A stretch of 64,000 nt of DNA, taken from contig OU342637.1 in assembly GCA_910589415.1 (NCBI GenBank), forward strand, positions 41,570,162 through 41,634,161, in the 5' to 3' direction. A program made the position numbers and the translations under genes. This DNA comes from Malachius bipustulatus. Taxonomy: Eukaryota > Arthropoda > Insecta > Coleoptera > Melyridae. Each line of letters starts with the position of its first letter. Within the stretch, counting starts at the first letter, position 1. This document shows positions 10,631-20,356 of this stretch, in pieces. Under the pieces are notes generated by a model. It worked only from the letters and a program-made list of their open reading frames with translations. It had not been told where the DNA came from and did no database searches.

Positions 10631-11898
10631 TGTTAAGGTGTATGTTGTTGCGGAAAGTTGCGGAAAGCACTCGCGGATTATCGTGGAATTGTCCACCGCT
10701 TCAGAGAACCTGAATAAAAGAAAAAATAAGGGACCTTACCCTACTTTTCATATGAAAAAACTATTGTCATTACTATTATTGTATGTTGTCGGTGGTAGAA
10801 ACTATTGTAAAAACCATAAGTTTTTGACAACAAACTCTTTGTTTTTTCGATCCACGAAACGAGATTAACCCCATGTAATTTCAATTTGTTATTATTTTCT
10901 GATAAGAGTGATAAGTAAAAGCAAGTGAAGGTAGGTATCATAATTATAATGTTTTTATGATTTCAATGACGAGAAAATATGGACTCAATGTAAAAAAATT
11001 ATACTAAAGCAAACTTATTAATAATATCAACGAAAGCCTAGCATTTCGTTACAACCATAAAAGATATTCGCGTCGCATTACCAGACAATCGCAATTTTTT
11101 ATGGCGATGGAATTTTTTTGGAGTCAATGGAGTCGCGTCCATTCAAAATAAGCAGGTTCAAGAGTGAATCCACACAACAAATGTCTATTGAAAAACAACT
11201 TTGATGCGAAAAGTTTGGGTTTTCTGGTCAGGCCAGGTATAATCTCTCTATAATGTGTTCCGTTGTCATCAGGCCAAGTGAGCAGGGATCGCGTGAGGGC
11301 AGGGCGGAGACACGATAAACTTCATTCACTTACTCTTTTTCAACGACCTTTTACAATAACTTTATTCAGTATTGTGTTTCCTTTTCTTTTTATTTTCTGT
11401 TTTACTTTTCCCTTCAATCGTTATATTTATCGGCAAAGGAATGTGCGCTCAAAGATTGATCGAGGATAGAAGATAAAAAAAAAACGGAAAAAAATTAAAA
11501 ATTTGAATGAATAAATAATTGAAATTTTTATAAATAAATATTTTTTTATAAATAAATCGTTTTGTATGAATAGTTTTTTTTTTCAAACGCGAAGAAAAAA
11601 TCGTAACTGCGAATTTTTGAACGTCAAAATTGGAAAATTGCGAGCATAAATCGGCTATTTTGAGAGAGTCGTAGCGCCGCAATTTTTGAAATTTTGGCGA
11701 CAAAAATTGATAATTCCGACAAAGCAACTTTCTTACTACCTCTCGGGAAAATGATACCCAAGTCCCGGTGCCCGAAAATCGCGAAGATGCCAAAAAAACG
11801 CCAATTGGCCCATAATATGTAATTGACGACTCTCGAAATTTCTCCTTACCCTTTTCGCATGCACCAATTTGTAAGTTGACATTATATTTTGGAATATA
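10631..11898. other. Stretch without recognised gene
   Basis: AT-rich with no recognisable coding motif. The 30 bases ending at 11047 (caacgaaagcctagcatttcgttaca region) resemble the end of the LTR at 38994-39906, so a decayed LTR edge is possible there. I see nothing else definite. Confidence 0.45.
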
Positions 11899-12068
11899 CA
11901 GGGTGTTCTACAAGCTCTATGACAAACTTTGACAGATGGTAGGTTGCTTGATTTTAAACATATTTTATGAAACAAATTGAATAATAATAAATTATTATAT
12001 CAATTACAGCAATCCGATTGTTGAAAAACAATAATGCTTCCTGAACGACACACTTACTCTAACGGTAT

Positions 12069-12131
12069 GGTGAAGACAGAGACATCGATGTTTCAATGGT
12101 TATTTCCATCTCATCAGTCTGTCACATCACC
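12069..12131 (-). ncRNA. Hammerhead ribozyme, copy 1
   Basis: On the minus strand the core reads CTGATGA (complement of 12111-12117), a stem II GATGG/CCATT with loop AAATAA, then GAAA, then a 3-bp stem III ACA/TGT with tetraloop TCGA, then C at the expected cleavage site (position 12081). Stem I is GACAGA with TCTGTC. It continues after a small internal loop (TGT opposite T) as GGTGA with TCACC. All invariant core bases of the type I hammerhead are present. The short stem III is typical of satellite and Penelope-type hammerheads that work as dimers. Confidence 0.85.
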
Positions 12132-12512
12132 ACCACTAGAGAAGTGTGCCGATCAGAAAGAAAATAAAAAACTTTAAGCAAAATGATTTGTCGGAAACAT
12201 AGTGACTTGCAAGGCAAATGCCATCTGATGACTGAAAAGTACAACTTTCAATGTGTCAATCAGAGATTCTCCCAGAGAAATCTGCAATTTTTCACTACCA
12301 ACGCTGACAGTTCACTGAAAAACCAATTACCTTGCGAATCTCAGTAAACCAATCAGAGATGGAGCTAGTCACAAAGCTGTGTTCCTAGAAAGGGAGTAGT
12401 TTCTATGAAACAAATTGAATAATAATAAATTATTATATCAATTACAGCAATCCGATTGTTGAAAAACAATAATGCTTTCTGAACGACACACTTACTCTAA
12501 CGGTATGGTGAA

Positions 12513-12562
12513 GACAGAGACATCGATGTTTCAATGGTTATTTCCATCTCATCAGTCTGACA
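12513..12562 (-). ncRNA. Hammerhead ribozyme, copy 2 (stem I damaged)
   Basis: Core, stem II and stem III are identical to copy 1. The sequence changes right at the 5' side of stem I, where the unit is joined to the inverted B block. Stem I is therefore GTCAGA against TCTGTC, with a mismatch, and the outer GGTGA/TCACC helix is lost. I expect this copy to be weak or inactive. Confidence 0.7.
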
Positions 12563-12619
12563 AATCATTTTGCTTAAAGCTTTTGATTTTCTTTCTGATC
12601 GGCACACTTCTCTAGTGGT

Positions 12620-12682
12620 GGTGATGTGACAGACTGATGAGATGGAAATAACCATTGAAACATCGATGTCTCTGTCTTCACC
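12620..12682 (+). ncRNA. Hammerhead ribozyme, copy 3 (plus strand)
   Basis: Outer stem I is GGTGA (12620-12624) with TCACC (12678-12682), and inner stem I is GACAGA (12628-12633) with TCTGTC (12671-12676). CTGATGA lies at 12634-12640. Stem II is GATGG (12641-12645) with CCATT (12652-12656) around loop AAATAA. GAAA is 12657-12660, stem III ACA/TGT with loop TCGA is 12660-12669, and the cleavage-site C is 12670. The closing pair of stem II is G-U rather than the usual G-C. The inward-facing copies on opposite strands could also form a long hairpin with copy 2. Confidence 0.85.
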
Positions 12683-12739
12683 ATACCGTTAGAGTAAGTG
12701 TGTCGTTCAGAAAGCATTATTGTTTTTTAAACATATTTT

Positions 12740-12850
12740 TTTTAATAAACATGGGTCCGATTCGTTTTTGTTTAGAAGTTACAAGCATTTAACCTTTATT
12801 AACAATCAACAATAAAAATTTAAATTAAATGATAATCACAAAACTTAAGA
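12740..12850. repeat. Subterminal part of the left TIR of the 11899 transposon
   Basis: This stretch resumes the interrupted left TIR after the composite insertion. It contains aataaacatgggtccgattc, which pairs with the complement near 14225-14250 at the right end. Confidence 0.75.
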
Positions 12851-13993
12851 CTATAAAAATTGTTCGAAATGTCCACCCTCAGCTTGAATGCAAGCCTCAC
12901 ATCGACGAACTAAAGATTCGGTCACTCGAAGAATGAGATTTGGATCATTTCTTATTTGGTTAGCTGCATCTTGAATTCTTTCAAGTAACTGCTGATGGGT
13001 AGCGATTTCAACATGGTAGACCAGCTGCTTCATGTGTCCCCATAAATAAAAATCCAGAGGATTCAGATCGGGAGAACGAGGTGGCCATGATATTGGACCT
13101 CCTTGACCTATCCATTTATTCGGGAAATGTTAATTTAGCCAAGCAGCAACTTGTCTTCCTCTATGTGGTGGTGCACCGTCATGCTGATACCACATATTTT
13201 GAATAATATTGAGTTGCACGTCATCAATAAACTCTAAAAGGTCGTGTTCTAAGAAATGTCTATAAAGATCTGCATTTAAACGATCATTTAGAACATGCAC
13301 AGGTAATAAATTATTGTTGAAAATGCCACCCCAAACGTTGACACTGAATCGTTGCTGAAATCGTCTTGGTCTAATTGCAAGTGGATTTTGCAACGCCCAT
13401 ACATGTTCATTATGATTATTATTTATGCCATCCCTAGTAAAGCACGCTTCATCAGACCACATGACGAGCGAAATGAAAAAATTAAGATTCTTTAAATGCT
13501 TGTAACTTCTAAACAAAAACGAATCGGACCCATGTTTATTGAAGCGAAATGAATCTATCATTTTGTGCTTGTTGCTGAAGTAACCAGCGACAAAATCCTA
13601 ATCGCTGTGGGGCATCTCCAGCATGCAATGTCTGTACATTTTGGCGATGAAACGGGTGTAACATTTCTCTGTTCAATACACGCCATACAAAATTCGGCGA
13701 TACATGAAGGTTACTAGAAATACGTCGAACACTGATTGAAGGGTTATCGAGGACAGCATCTATCAGATTTTCTTCATCTTGTACATTTACTTCAGTAGGG
13801 CGAATAGCCTTCTTTGGAGCGGGATTACCTGCTTCTCGAAGTCTACGAAATGATGCACTAAACACCGTGTGGGCAGGTTGATGTCTATTGGATACCTGCG
13901 TCGGTATTCTTGAGCAGCTTGTCTGGCGTTACCATTGGAATACCCATATACAAACACAATATCTGCATATTTCTCAGTCGAGAATAAATGCAT
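12851..13993 (-). pseudogene. Transposase of the 11899-14327 DD41D-like element
   Basis: Minus-strand reading starts MHLFSTEKYADIVFVYGYSN (13993), a typical first helix for the helix-turn-helix DNA-binding domain of this family. It runs on through NPAPKKAIRPTEVN, the second HTH (SISVRRISSNLHVSPNFVWR) and the first catalytic Asp in VMWSDEACF. Then come NEHVWALQNP, VNVWGGIF and the second Asp in WYQHDGAPPH, followed by KWIGQGGPISWPPRSPDLNP with LDFYLWG. I count 41 residues between the last two catalytic Asp. Defects are a frameshift near 13860, the 76-bp insertion at 13477-13552 and one TAA at about 13127. The ORF ends at 12851 with GGHFEQFL. It is inactive, but only a few lesions deep. Confidence 0.85.
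13477..13552. repeat. 76-bp insertion of element-end sequence inside the transposase
   Basis: The decamer agcgaaatga stands at 13467-13476 and again at 13543-13552. Between them lies a piece (tgcttgtaacttctaaacaa onwards) also present at both subterminal regions of the same transposon (12745-12790 and 14205-14250). Leaving out one period of 76 bp makes RFISLVMWSDEAC continuous. This suggests a templated insertion or gap-repair error rather than independent mobility. Confidence 0.8.
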
Positions 13994-14209
13994 TTTTAAT
14001 TTATAACTTTCACACGAAATATCTAATAAATAATTAAAATGACACTAACAATTATTATTGTCATAACAACCGATATTTCTATTTATCAGCCTACGTTTTT
14101 CATTGAAGTAAGTGTATATTTTATAAGTGTACATTGGTTGACATAGTGTCTAAGTGACATAGCGACTTAGTGTCACTTCCTGGTTGACTGAAAAAATTAC
14201 GATTTTTTA

Positions 14210-14327
14210 AATGCTTGTAACTTCTAAACAACAACGAATCGGACCCATGTTTATTAAAAAAAATATGTTTAAAATCAAGCAACCTACCATCTGTCAAAGT
14301 TTGTCATAGAGCTTGTAGAACACCCTG
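14210..14327. repeat. Right terminal inverted repeat of the 11899 transposon
   Basis: Pairs with 11899-11966 plus 12725-12780, the left arm on both sides of the composite insertion. It ends in caccctg next to TA. Confidence 0.85.
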
Positions 14328-14329
14328 TA

Positions 14330-15533
14330 TATTTTTAGAGCAAATTTCACAAAATAATTTTTCCTACCAATAGAGTTTATGATATACGTTACCGATTTTA
14401 ATGAATAATAATTGGGATGAGCATAAAGTGGCCTCAGTCAGGTTATTGGTCATTGTTAGGTTTTTCCCTGAACTTTCAAGAGAATGAGAAAAGCAAGGAC
14501 TAAGAAAAGAAAAAGTATTAAAAAAATTCCAATTTGACGACCCCTCGAAAGTATCGAAAGTAATGCTTGCCTTGAACTTCTTGCGTGACTCATTTTTGTA
14601 GCTTGATGCATTTTGGAATAGAAACTTATAGAATTTTATTCACACATTGACAAACCATTACAGAAATTACAACAAATATTGTTATATCACAAAATGTAAG
14701 TAATATAAATAATTCTGGCAACGTTGCACAACAGCACGTTTATTGATTCTATGAATCTGTCAATTTAGCGAATTTAATGGAAATTGAACTGTCAAATATT
14801 TGCGAGGGTGTCCCCCTGGACGCCACTGACTGCAAGATTTTAACAAATATCGACAAAAGAATTGTTGGGATGAGCTATTTTTCTTTTTTTCTTTTTTAAC
14901 ATCCCATATCTTGAAAAATCATGTTATTAAGAACTTTTAATTTTAAAATTACTTAAATAATCGGCTGTTAAATTTATTCTATTTACATAATTAATACCCT
15001 GTATACTTAGTTGTTTCATCCTATATATTGAAATTTTACTGACAATTTTTTTTTATTATCGATAAGGAGGCTGTTTTGTTGACTATTTCAGTACATTTCT
15101 GGGAAGTGGAAGTGAAGAAATCATGCCACGTAAGTTCAAGAAATTTGAACAAATTTGTGATGCAAAACTAGCTTGAAAACATTCAAATGAAAGCAAAAAG
15201 ATTTCATAAGTACATTTACATAAAATTTCTGTTACAATGCTGTACCTACGTAATATTATGTGCATAAATAAGGAAGGATATTTTGAGGGAATAAAAAATC
15301 GTTTGACAAGAATATAGCAAGAGATCTAGTTTTGTTTATTTCCTAGCACAATATTTCTCAGCCAAGAATAACTAATATGCCTCGCACCTTATTCCTTATC
15401 AATTAATTCATACTGAAACGATTCTTCCCATGTTCGGGAGGGCTCTATCGTGTTGCGGGTTTGCGCGATACTTAAATTAATCTTCTTTCGAGAGCTCGTT
15501 TCCAAATCCAAATACAATTAATAATTTACTTTG
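14330..15533. other. Stretch without recognised gene
   Basis: AT-rich, no coding motif and no clear repeat. It contains the short phrase 'gacgccactgac' near 14820, which recurs in the repeats at 46 and 58 kb and may mark a decayed copy of such a repeat. Confidence 0.45.
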
Positions 15534-15778
15534 AAGTGACTTGCGTGGCCTAGTGGTACTCCGCTGGCTCACGAAGCCATAGATCGCGGGTTCGAACCTC
15601 GCTCGGCCCGCTTTACTTTTCGGATTCATTTTCGAATGTTTGTGAAAAGTAAAACAAGCGATCGAATGTTTAAATGGCAAATATATTTAAAAAGTGTGTG
15701 TGGCTAAAGAGTTCGCGCTCAAAGCCAATTTACCAGAGTGGAGCGACTATGTCTTACCTACACAGTTAAGACCGATGC

Positions 15779-15818
<40 letters not shown>
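15534..15818 (+). mobile_element. tRNA-headed SINE, copy 1
   Basis: The head contains an RNA polymerase III A box tggcctagtgg (15546-15556) and B box ggttcgaacct (15589-15599), with 32 bp between. An anticodon-like arm TGGC-TCACGAA-GCCA would read ACG (Arg-like). A unique body of about 190 bp follows and ends ctctttaaaa in a long A tract. A perfect 13-bp target-site duplication, ataatttactttg, flanks it at 15521-15533 and 15819-15831. The perfect duplication argues for a fairly recent insertion. A second copy lies at 46943-47220 on the other strand. No reverse transcriptase is encoded, so it must have used a LINE's. Confidence 0.9.
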
Positions 15819-15821
<3 letters not shown>

Positions 15822-15855
15822 ATTTACTTTGTTTTATTGTGTCAACACTAATTTT

Positions 15856-15883
15856 TCTCTCTCTCTCTCTCCTCTCTCTCTCT
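15856..15883. repeat. CT microsatellite
   Basis: Interrupted (CT)n run of about 28 bases just beyond the SINE duplication. Confidence 0.85.
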
Positions 15884-15889
15884 AAGCAC

Positions 15890-17021
15890 TTCGTGCACTC
15901 AGCACTTTCAAACATACATATAAACATAATTTCAAAAAAAATCTACATGAAAAATACAGGCTTTACTTAAAGGTAGATTATTTATATCTTTAATTTATAC
16001 AATTTAAAGTATAAAAATTAATATAAATATTTGTCCTAAAATGTGTAGTTTTCAAGATACAGGTGTTATAGATTTTCTTTAAATTGTTTTTTTATTAAAA
16101 TTTCAAACATTCTTTTGCCGATATTGTTGAAAATTGGCAGTGTTGTTTATTCATAAGAAGCATCTTTAGCCTCAAGTATATTAAAATTATCAAATCCGGT
16201 AGCGTCCATGGGGGCACTCTCACCGATATCATTGCAAAGAAAAATGTAGGTACGCCACTGACGTTTTTTTAATTTTGATAATTATTCATATTAAGCAACT
16301 ACACGTAAAACTTTTATGTATCTTGACTTTTCTACGTATCTTGAGAAATTTTTCGAAAAAATCTACTTAATTGCATATCTCTGGACTCTGGACTATTTAC
16401 ACATAAAGAAACATGAGGAAAATTTTCTTTTGGAAACTGTAATTTTTTCTACTATTTTTTATTGACAATAATAGGCAACAACGACAACAAATAAACATTT
16501 ATCTAAGTACATTTCTAAACATTGAAACTAACGAGTTTAATTTTTTTCCATGGTTGGTCCAGGGATACGCAAATACGTGGATTCTTTTTTTTTCAAAAAC
16601 TAGTGAAAATTCAAATAAAAGTCAAGAGACATAAAAGTTTTATTATTTTATGTAAGGGTACTTTTTTTAGCTTTGTGCACTTACATTTTACTTTAGCTTT
16701 TGCAAGAGTATCTTTCGTGAAGCCAAACTTGCTGGAAGGTTTCAGAAACTTAACAAATAAAAAAGTAATGACAAATCAACATTGCTGCAAAGTTTTGCAA
16801 TATTCAATGTCTAGTGAGAATGGAACTCGCATGGTTAGTACCTTCCTTTAGTTGCTTGCTCAAAAGTAGTCGTTATCCATTGACAATAGAATGTGGTTTC
16901 AATAGATACCCGATAGATACCCAATAAACCATATGCAGACATTAGACTGAGAAGTATTGCAGCAATCTTGTAGTAACTTTTCATAGTAAAATGTCACGTT
17001 GCAAACACTGACAGAGTTAAA
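15890..17021. other. Stretch without recognised gene
   Basis: Only short stop-rich frames. A 'ggtacgccactgac' phrase at about 16250 echoes the repeats at 46 kb. I see no structured element with ends. Confidence 0.45.
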
Positions 17022-17039
17022 TTATTTCAACGTTAATAC

Positions 17040-18150
17040 AATGGTCCCAACGGTCGTGCAGCAATTCTCAGTGTCGGTCCTTACACTTCTTAGGCCGTCG
17101 TTCCCAAGTCGGGGTATGTCATACTCATAACGCTTTAACCTCATGACGTGTCCTATGTACGAGAGCTTTCGTTCTCTAATAACTGTCATAAGTTCTGCCC
17201 TTTTACCCATAACCTTTAGCACCTCATTTGTTATTCTGTCTACAGAGGGTATACGCAGAATACGATTTGAGATACAAGTATATCTCAAATGCGTTGATGC
17301 TGCTCTCCAGTGAATTGTTGAATTTCGCTGCCATGGATGAGGACTGGGATAAGTACACGAAGCTGCAGGCTCAGGCCCCGATTGATGAAAAAGTTCTTCA
17401 TAGAAGAGAGTTCGTCTGGCCTGTTCGATCTTTGACAGGATTCCATTTTTAGAGTCACTGGCCTCTTGACAAGGGCCCCGAGATATTTGACAGACGACAG
17501 AGATTTCCATCACCTATACATTTCCATCACCTCGTTGTTAATTCGAATAACTGCTCGTTTCGGTCTCTTGGTGAACACGGCCACCTTAGTCTTGGTAACA
17601 TTCATGTGTAGACCATCCCGCGTGCTATGTTCGACGATGAAGTCCGTCCTGTGCTGGATATGTGGATGAATGTCGGCGAAGCGTATGTTGTTGATGAGGG
17701 TACCGTTGATCTTAATTACTTCTTTCACATCCTCGAGTGTCTCTCGGAACACCGCCTCAAAGTAAAGATATTAAAAAGAAGGGGGACAAGACACATATCC
17801 CTGTCTAACGCCTATACAAATTTCTATTTCGTCAGATGTTGGCTCTCCACTCTCATTTCTGCCCTTTGATAATTATTGTTTCTGCTAATTGTGATAATTG
17901 TGATAAAAAATAATAACTAAAAGTGATAATGCGCAGATCTCCCGCATCTACACTGGTAGATTTGAGAATGTTGGCAAGTTTCTGGTGCGAGACACAGTCG
18001 GATTGCCTTACGGTAGTCAATAAAGCAGGCATATATTTCGACATTCTCTGCATTGCTGTGTAAGAACAGATAGAAAAGAGCCCCACGCGTGCCAACCCCG
18101 TTCCTAAATCCGAACTGTATGTCGCCAACTTGCCTCTCATGCAAATCTGG
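17040..18150 (-). pseudogene. Non-LTR retrotransposon reverse transcriptase fragment
   Basis: Minus-strand order: HERQVGDIQFGFRNGVGTRG (about 18140) with YACFIDYRKA, the RT finger region and motif A start. Then VIKINGTLINNIRFAD (about 17690), where the catalytic FADD box is expected but corrupted, then HSTRDGLHMNVTKTKVAVF and INNEVMEMYR. The C-terminal part has RILRIPSVDRITNEVLKVMG and RERKLSYIGHVMR (about 17140-17270). Several frameshifts are needed. It is similar in style to the fragment at 930-1490 and may be the same family. 5' and 3' ends are not visible. Confidence 0.75.
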
Positions 18151-18239
18151 AGTATTATCGGGTGTGTATGATACGTAGAAACACTTTTAGAATATACGAC
18201 ATCAGACTGATTATGCATTGCACTGCAACGTTTCAAACG

Positions 18240-20356
18240 AAAAGTACTGGCAAGGTTCAGAAAAGTTTACCCCAAAAGTTCAGTAATGTTGCAGACACCT
18301 TCTAATGTAATATGGTTACATGTTATGTATCAGCACATTTGAAAAACTATACAGGGTGGGAAATTTTTGTACGACCGATCATTGGGATCTCGTAGACAGT
18401 AGGAGATACAGGGTGCGTTATATTAGAGAAAAGCTGCGCAATGTTATGATTAATGTAATCAGAAACAAAATATATGAAAACTTCAGGCGGTGCTGATATA
18501 TCCTAAATAAAATTGACAAATCGAGATTTCTTGTTTTAGAAAGAAAATTCGTGGGATTTAGGCCATCACGGATCTTGTGCCCAAGACAGAGAAAAACCCT
18601 GCTGAGGACATTGTTGGTCATTTCGCTTTTGTTGGAGTTCATCGGCATGCGCCTTCAGCAAGTGGAATTCCCCATTTTTTGCATGTAACTAGCAACGATT
18701 ACCCTAGACTCTAGGGTCTAGAGAGACAAAGACTCCTCGTGAAGTTAAAATTCTGTGAAGATTTGACTGAGGTTCACTGGGAAGTGCTTGCTCATGCTGA
18801 CAGAACGTGTGCTGCGTAACCAATAGTAAAAATAATTATTAGAAGTGAAATTCTCGAGAAAAATATTTTATCAATTAGAATTAGAATTTCACTTTTAATA
18901 ATAATTACGACCATGAGTTACGGTGCACACTTTCTATACTAGCATGATTGGTAAAATTGCGATTTTAATCTCTTGTTCATAACTACCTAGGTACTAATAA
19001 ACCACTAAATCTAAATCCCAGTGGTAAGACCCGCCTGCAATAATTAGATAATTTAGGCTTCCCTCAGACATTTTAAAAATATAATATAACATGAAGTAGG
19101 GTGTCAACTTCCGGTATCTGCGGAAGTGCGGCCATTTTGAAAATATTTTCATTGATTTTCCCTTGGCCACTTTAATCGAAACAATTATGTTTTTGAGGTT
19201 GTAGGACCAATAGTGCCCAATCCCAAGATATTGCCGCTTACCTCGTTTAAATGGCCACCCGGCACATTAATTTGTGTAGGGTTCGTAGATATAATAGATA
19301 TATTAGAATAATGTAGTTTAATTAAACATAAAATTTTCACCCTATGCATGCAGTCCAATTTAATAAGTTACCCTACTTCTCACTGTATTTAGGAAGAGTT
19401 TGTAGATTTAGGATTACTTCCGTTATGTTAGGTGTATCTTTTGACATACGTAGATGAAATATAATATATCAAGCTGCCATATTCAGACTAGAAATCCGTT
19501 TATAATTTATGCAACAGTGTAAATATGAATGCGTGGTGTATGAATTTATTCCACTCAATTTACTCAATATAACGCCATCCATATAGCTATACCTACATCA
19601 GGAAAGTTCAACCCCTTGATTAGCCTTATCCTGTGCTATACAGTCCAGACTAACATGGACATTGCCGCTAGGTCTATTCCTATACAAGACCTATACAGAG
19701 CAGTTTTCAACATTCTCGTTCAATGTCGATAAACAATTTGCTCTTGGAACATGAGACGTGGAGCATAATTTCATAGGCGTCTCAAATTTGAAAAGAAAAT
19801 TGTCTTCGGGAGACCCATTGCGGAATAAATTGTCTTAGAATAGTAAACGCTAAGACTGGTAAAATCTTTTGCTCCTAATAATAATTTCCTATTTGTATTA
19901 TTGAATACAGAAGGCTGATAGGTAAGCACTACCTAGTTGATAAAAAACCATTTTAAATTGATAACAATATCTAATTAAGTAGATTTATCCTTTTTATTTT
20001 ATTTTTACACTATATTATTATATACGACGGATTTAGCCACTTTTTGGCTTCTTCTGGTGTCTAGGATATTGTGTTAATTACGGTACACACAATTACATAC
20101 CGAATTATCATCCACCTCGTTCAAATTTATTCTGCTTTTATACCGGTTCTGGTCCAGTGGTTATCCAGAAGTTATCTTCTTAAGAAAAATAAGAAAACTA
20201 TTTTGAAATGCACATCTTTTTAGTTCCAAACAACCAGGACCCCCTTAGCGCTCATGACTTTACGTTTTGAAATATGGCTATATACATTCTGAATTCAAAA
20301 AGTACATACTTTACTGCAAAAGTTCATTTTATTATTGAAAAACCGCCGCTGATATA
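18240..20356. other. Stretch without recognised gene, MITE scraps
   Basis: tacagggtggg at 18352 and tacagggtgcg at 18410 look like single ends of CAGGGTG-type elements, without partner ends. Around 19090-19270 is a block with 'cggccattttgaaaatatt' and 'aatggccacccgg', a style common in non-coding insect repeats. No gene is recognisable. Confidence 0.45.

Larger units (their letters stand above)
11967..12724. mobile_element. Composite tandem/inverted insertion carrying hammerhead ribozymes
   Basis: This DNA splits the left TIR of the DD41D element and is flanked by 15-bp direct copies of ttttaaacatatttt (11952-11966 and 12725-12739), a likely target-site duplication. It is built from one unit of about 435 bp and rearranged pieces of it, in the order A (11967-12120), B (12121-12195), a unique core (12196-12406), A again (12407-12558), B inverted (12559-12632) and A inverted (12633-12724). 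Each A/B junction carries a hammerhead ribozyme sequence. There is no coding capacity. Tandem plus inverted partial units with hammerheads are known from Penelope-like elements and from ribozyme-bearing satellites or retrozymes; which of these this is remains inference. Confidence 0.75.
11899..14327 (-). mobile_element. DD41D-like Tc1/mariner transposon with CAGGGTG ends, interrupted
   Basis: The element is bounded by TA at 11897-11898 and 14328-14329. It has matching termini: cagggtgttctacaagctct on the left and its exact complement on the right. The inverted repeats continue inward through gatggtaggttgcttgattt and the hacgggtccgattcg-like subterminal block (about 12745-12775 and 14220-14250). 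The minus-strand transposase (13993 to 12851) is almost complete in its motifs. Two later insertions sit inside: a composite of about 758 bp in the left TIR (11967-12724) and 76 bp in the transposase. Without them the element would be about 1.6 kb, like its relative at 3651-5273. Confidence 0.88.

Noticed and set aside
12226..12250. Further CTGATGA (in catctgatgactgaaaag) as a fourth ribozyme core
   Set aside because: No stem II is possible between CTGATGA and GAAA.
15536..15610. Genuine tRNA-Arg gene
   Set aside because: The acceptor ends do not pair and the sequence continues into a SINE body with A tail and target duplication; a second diverged copy exists.
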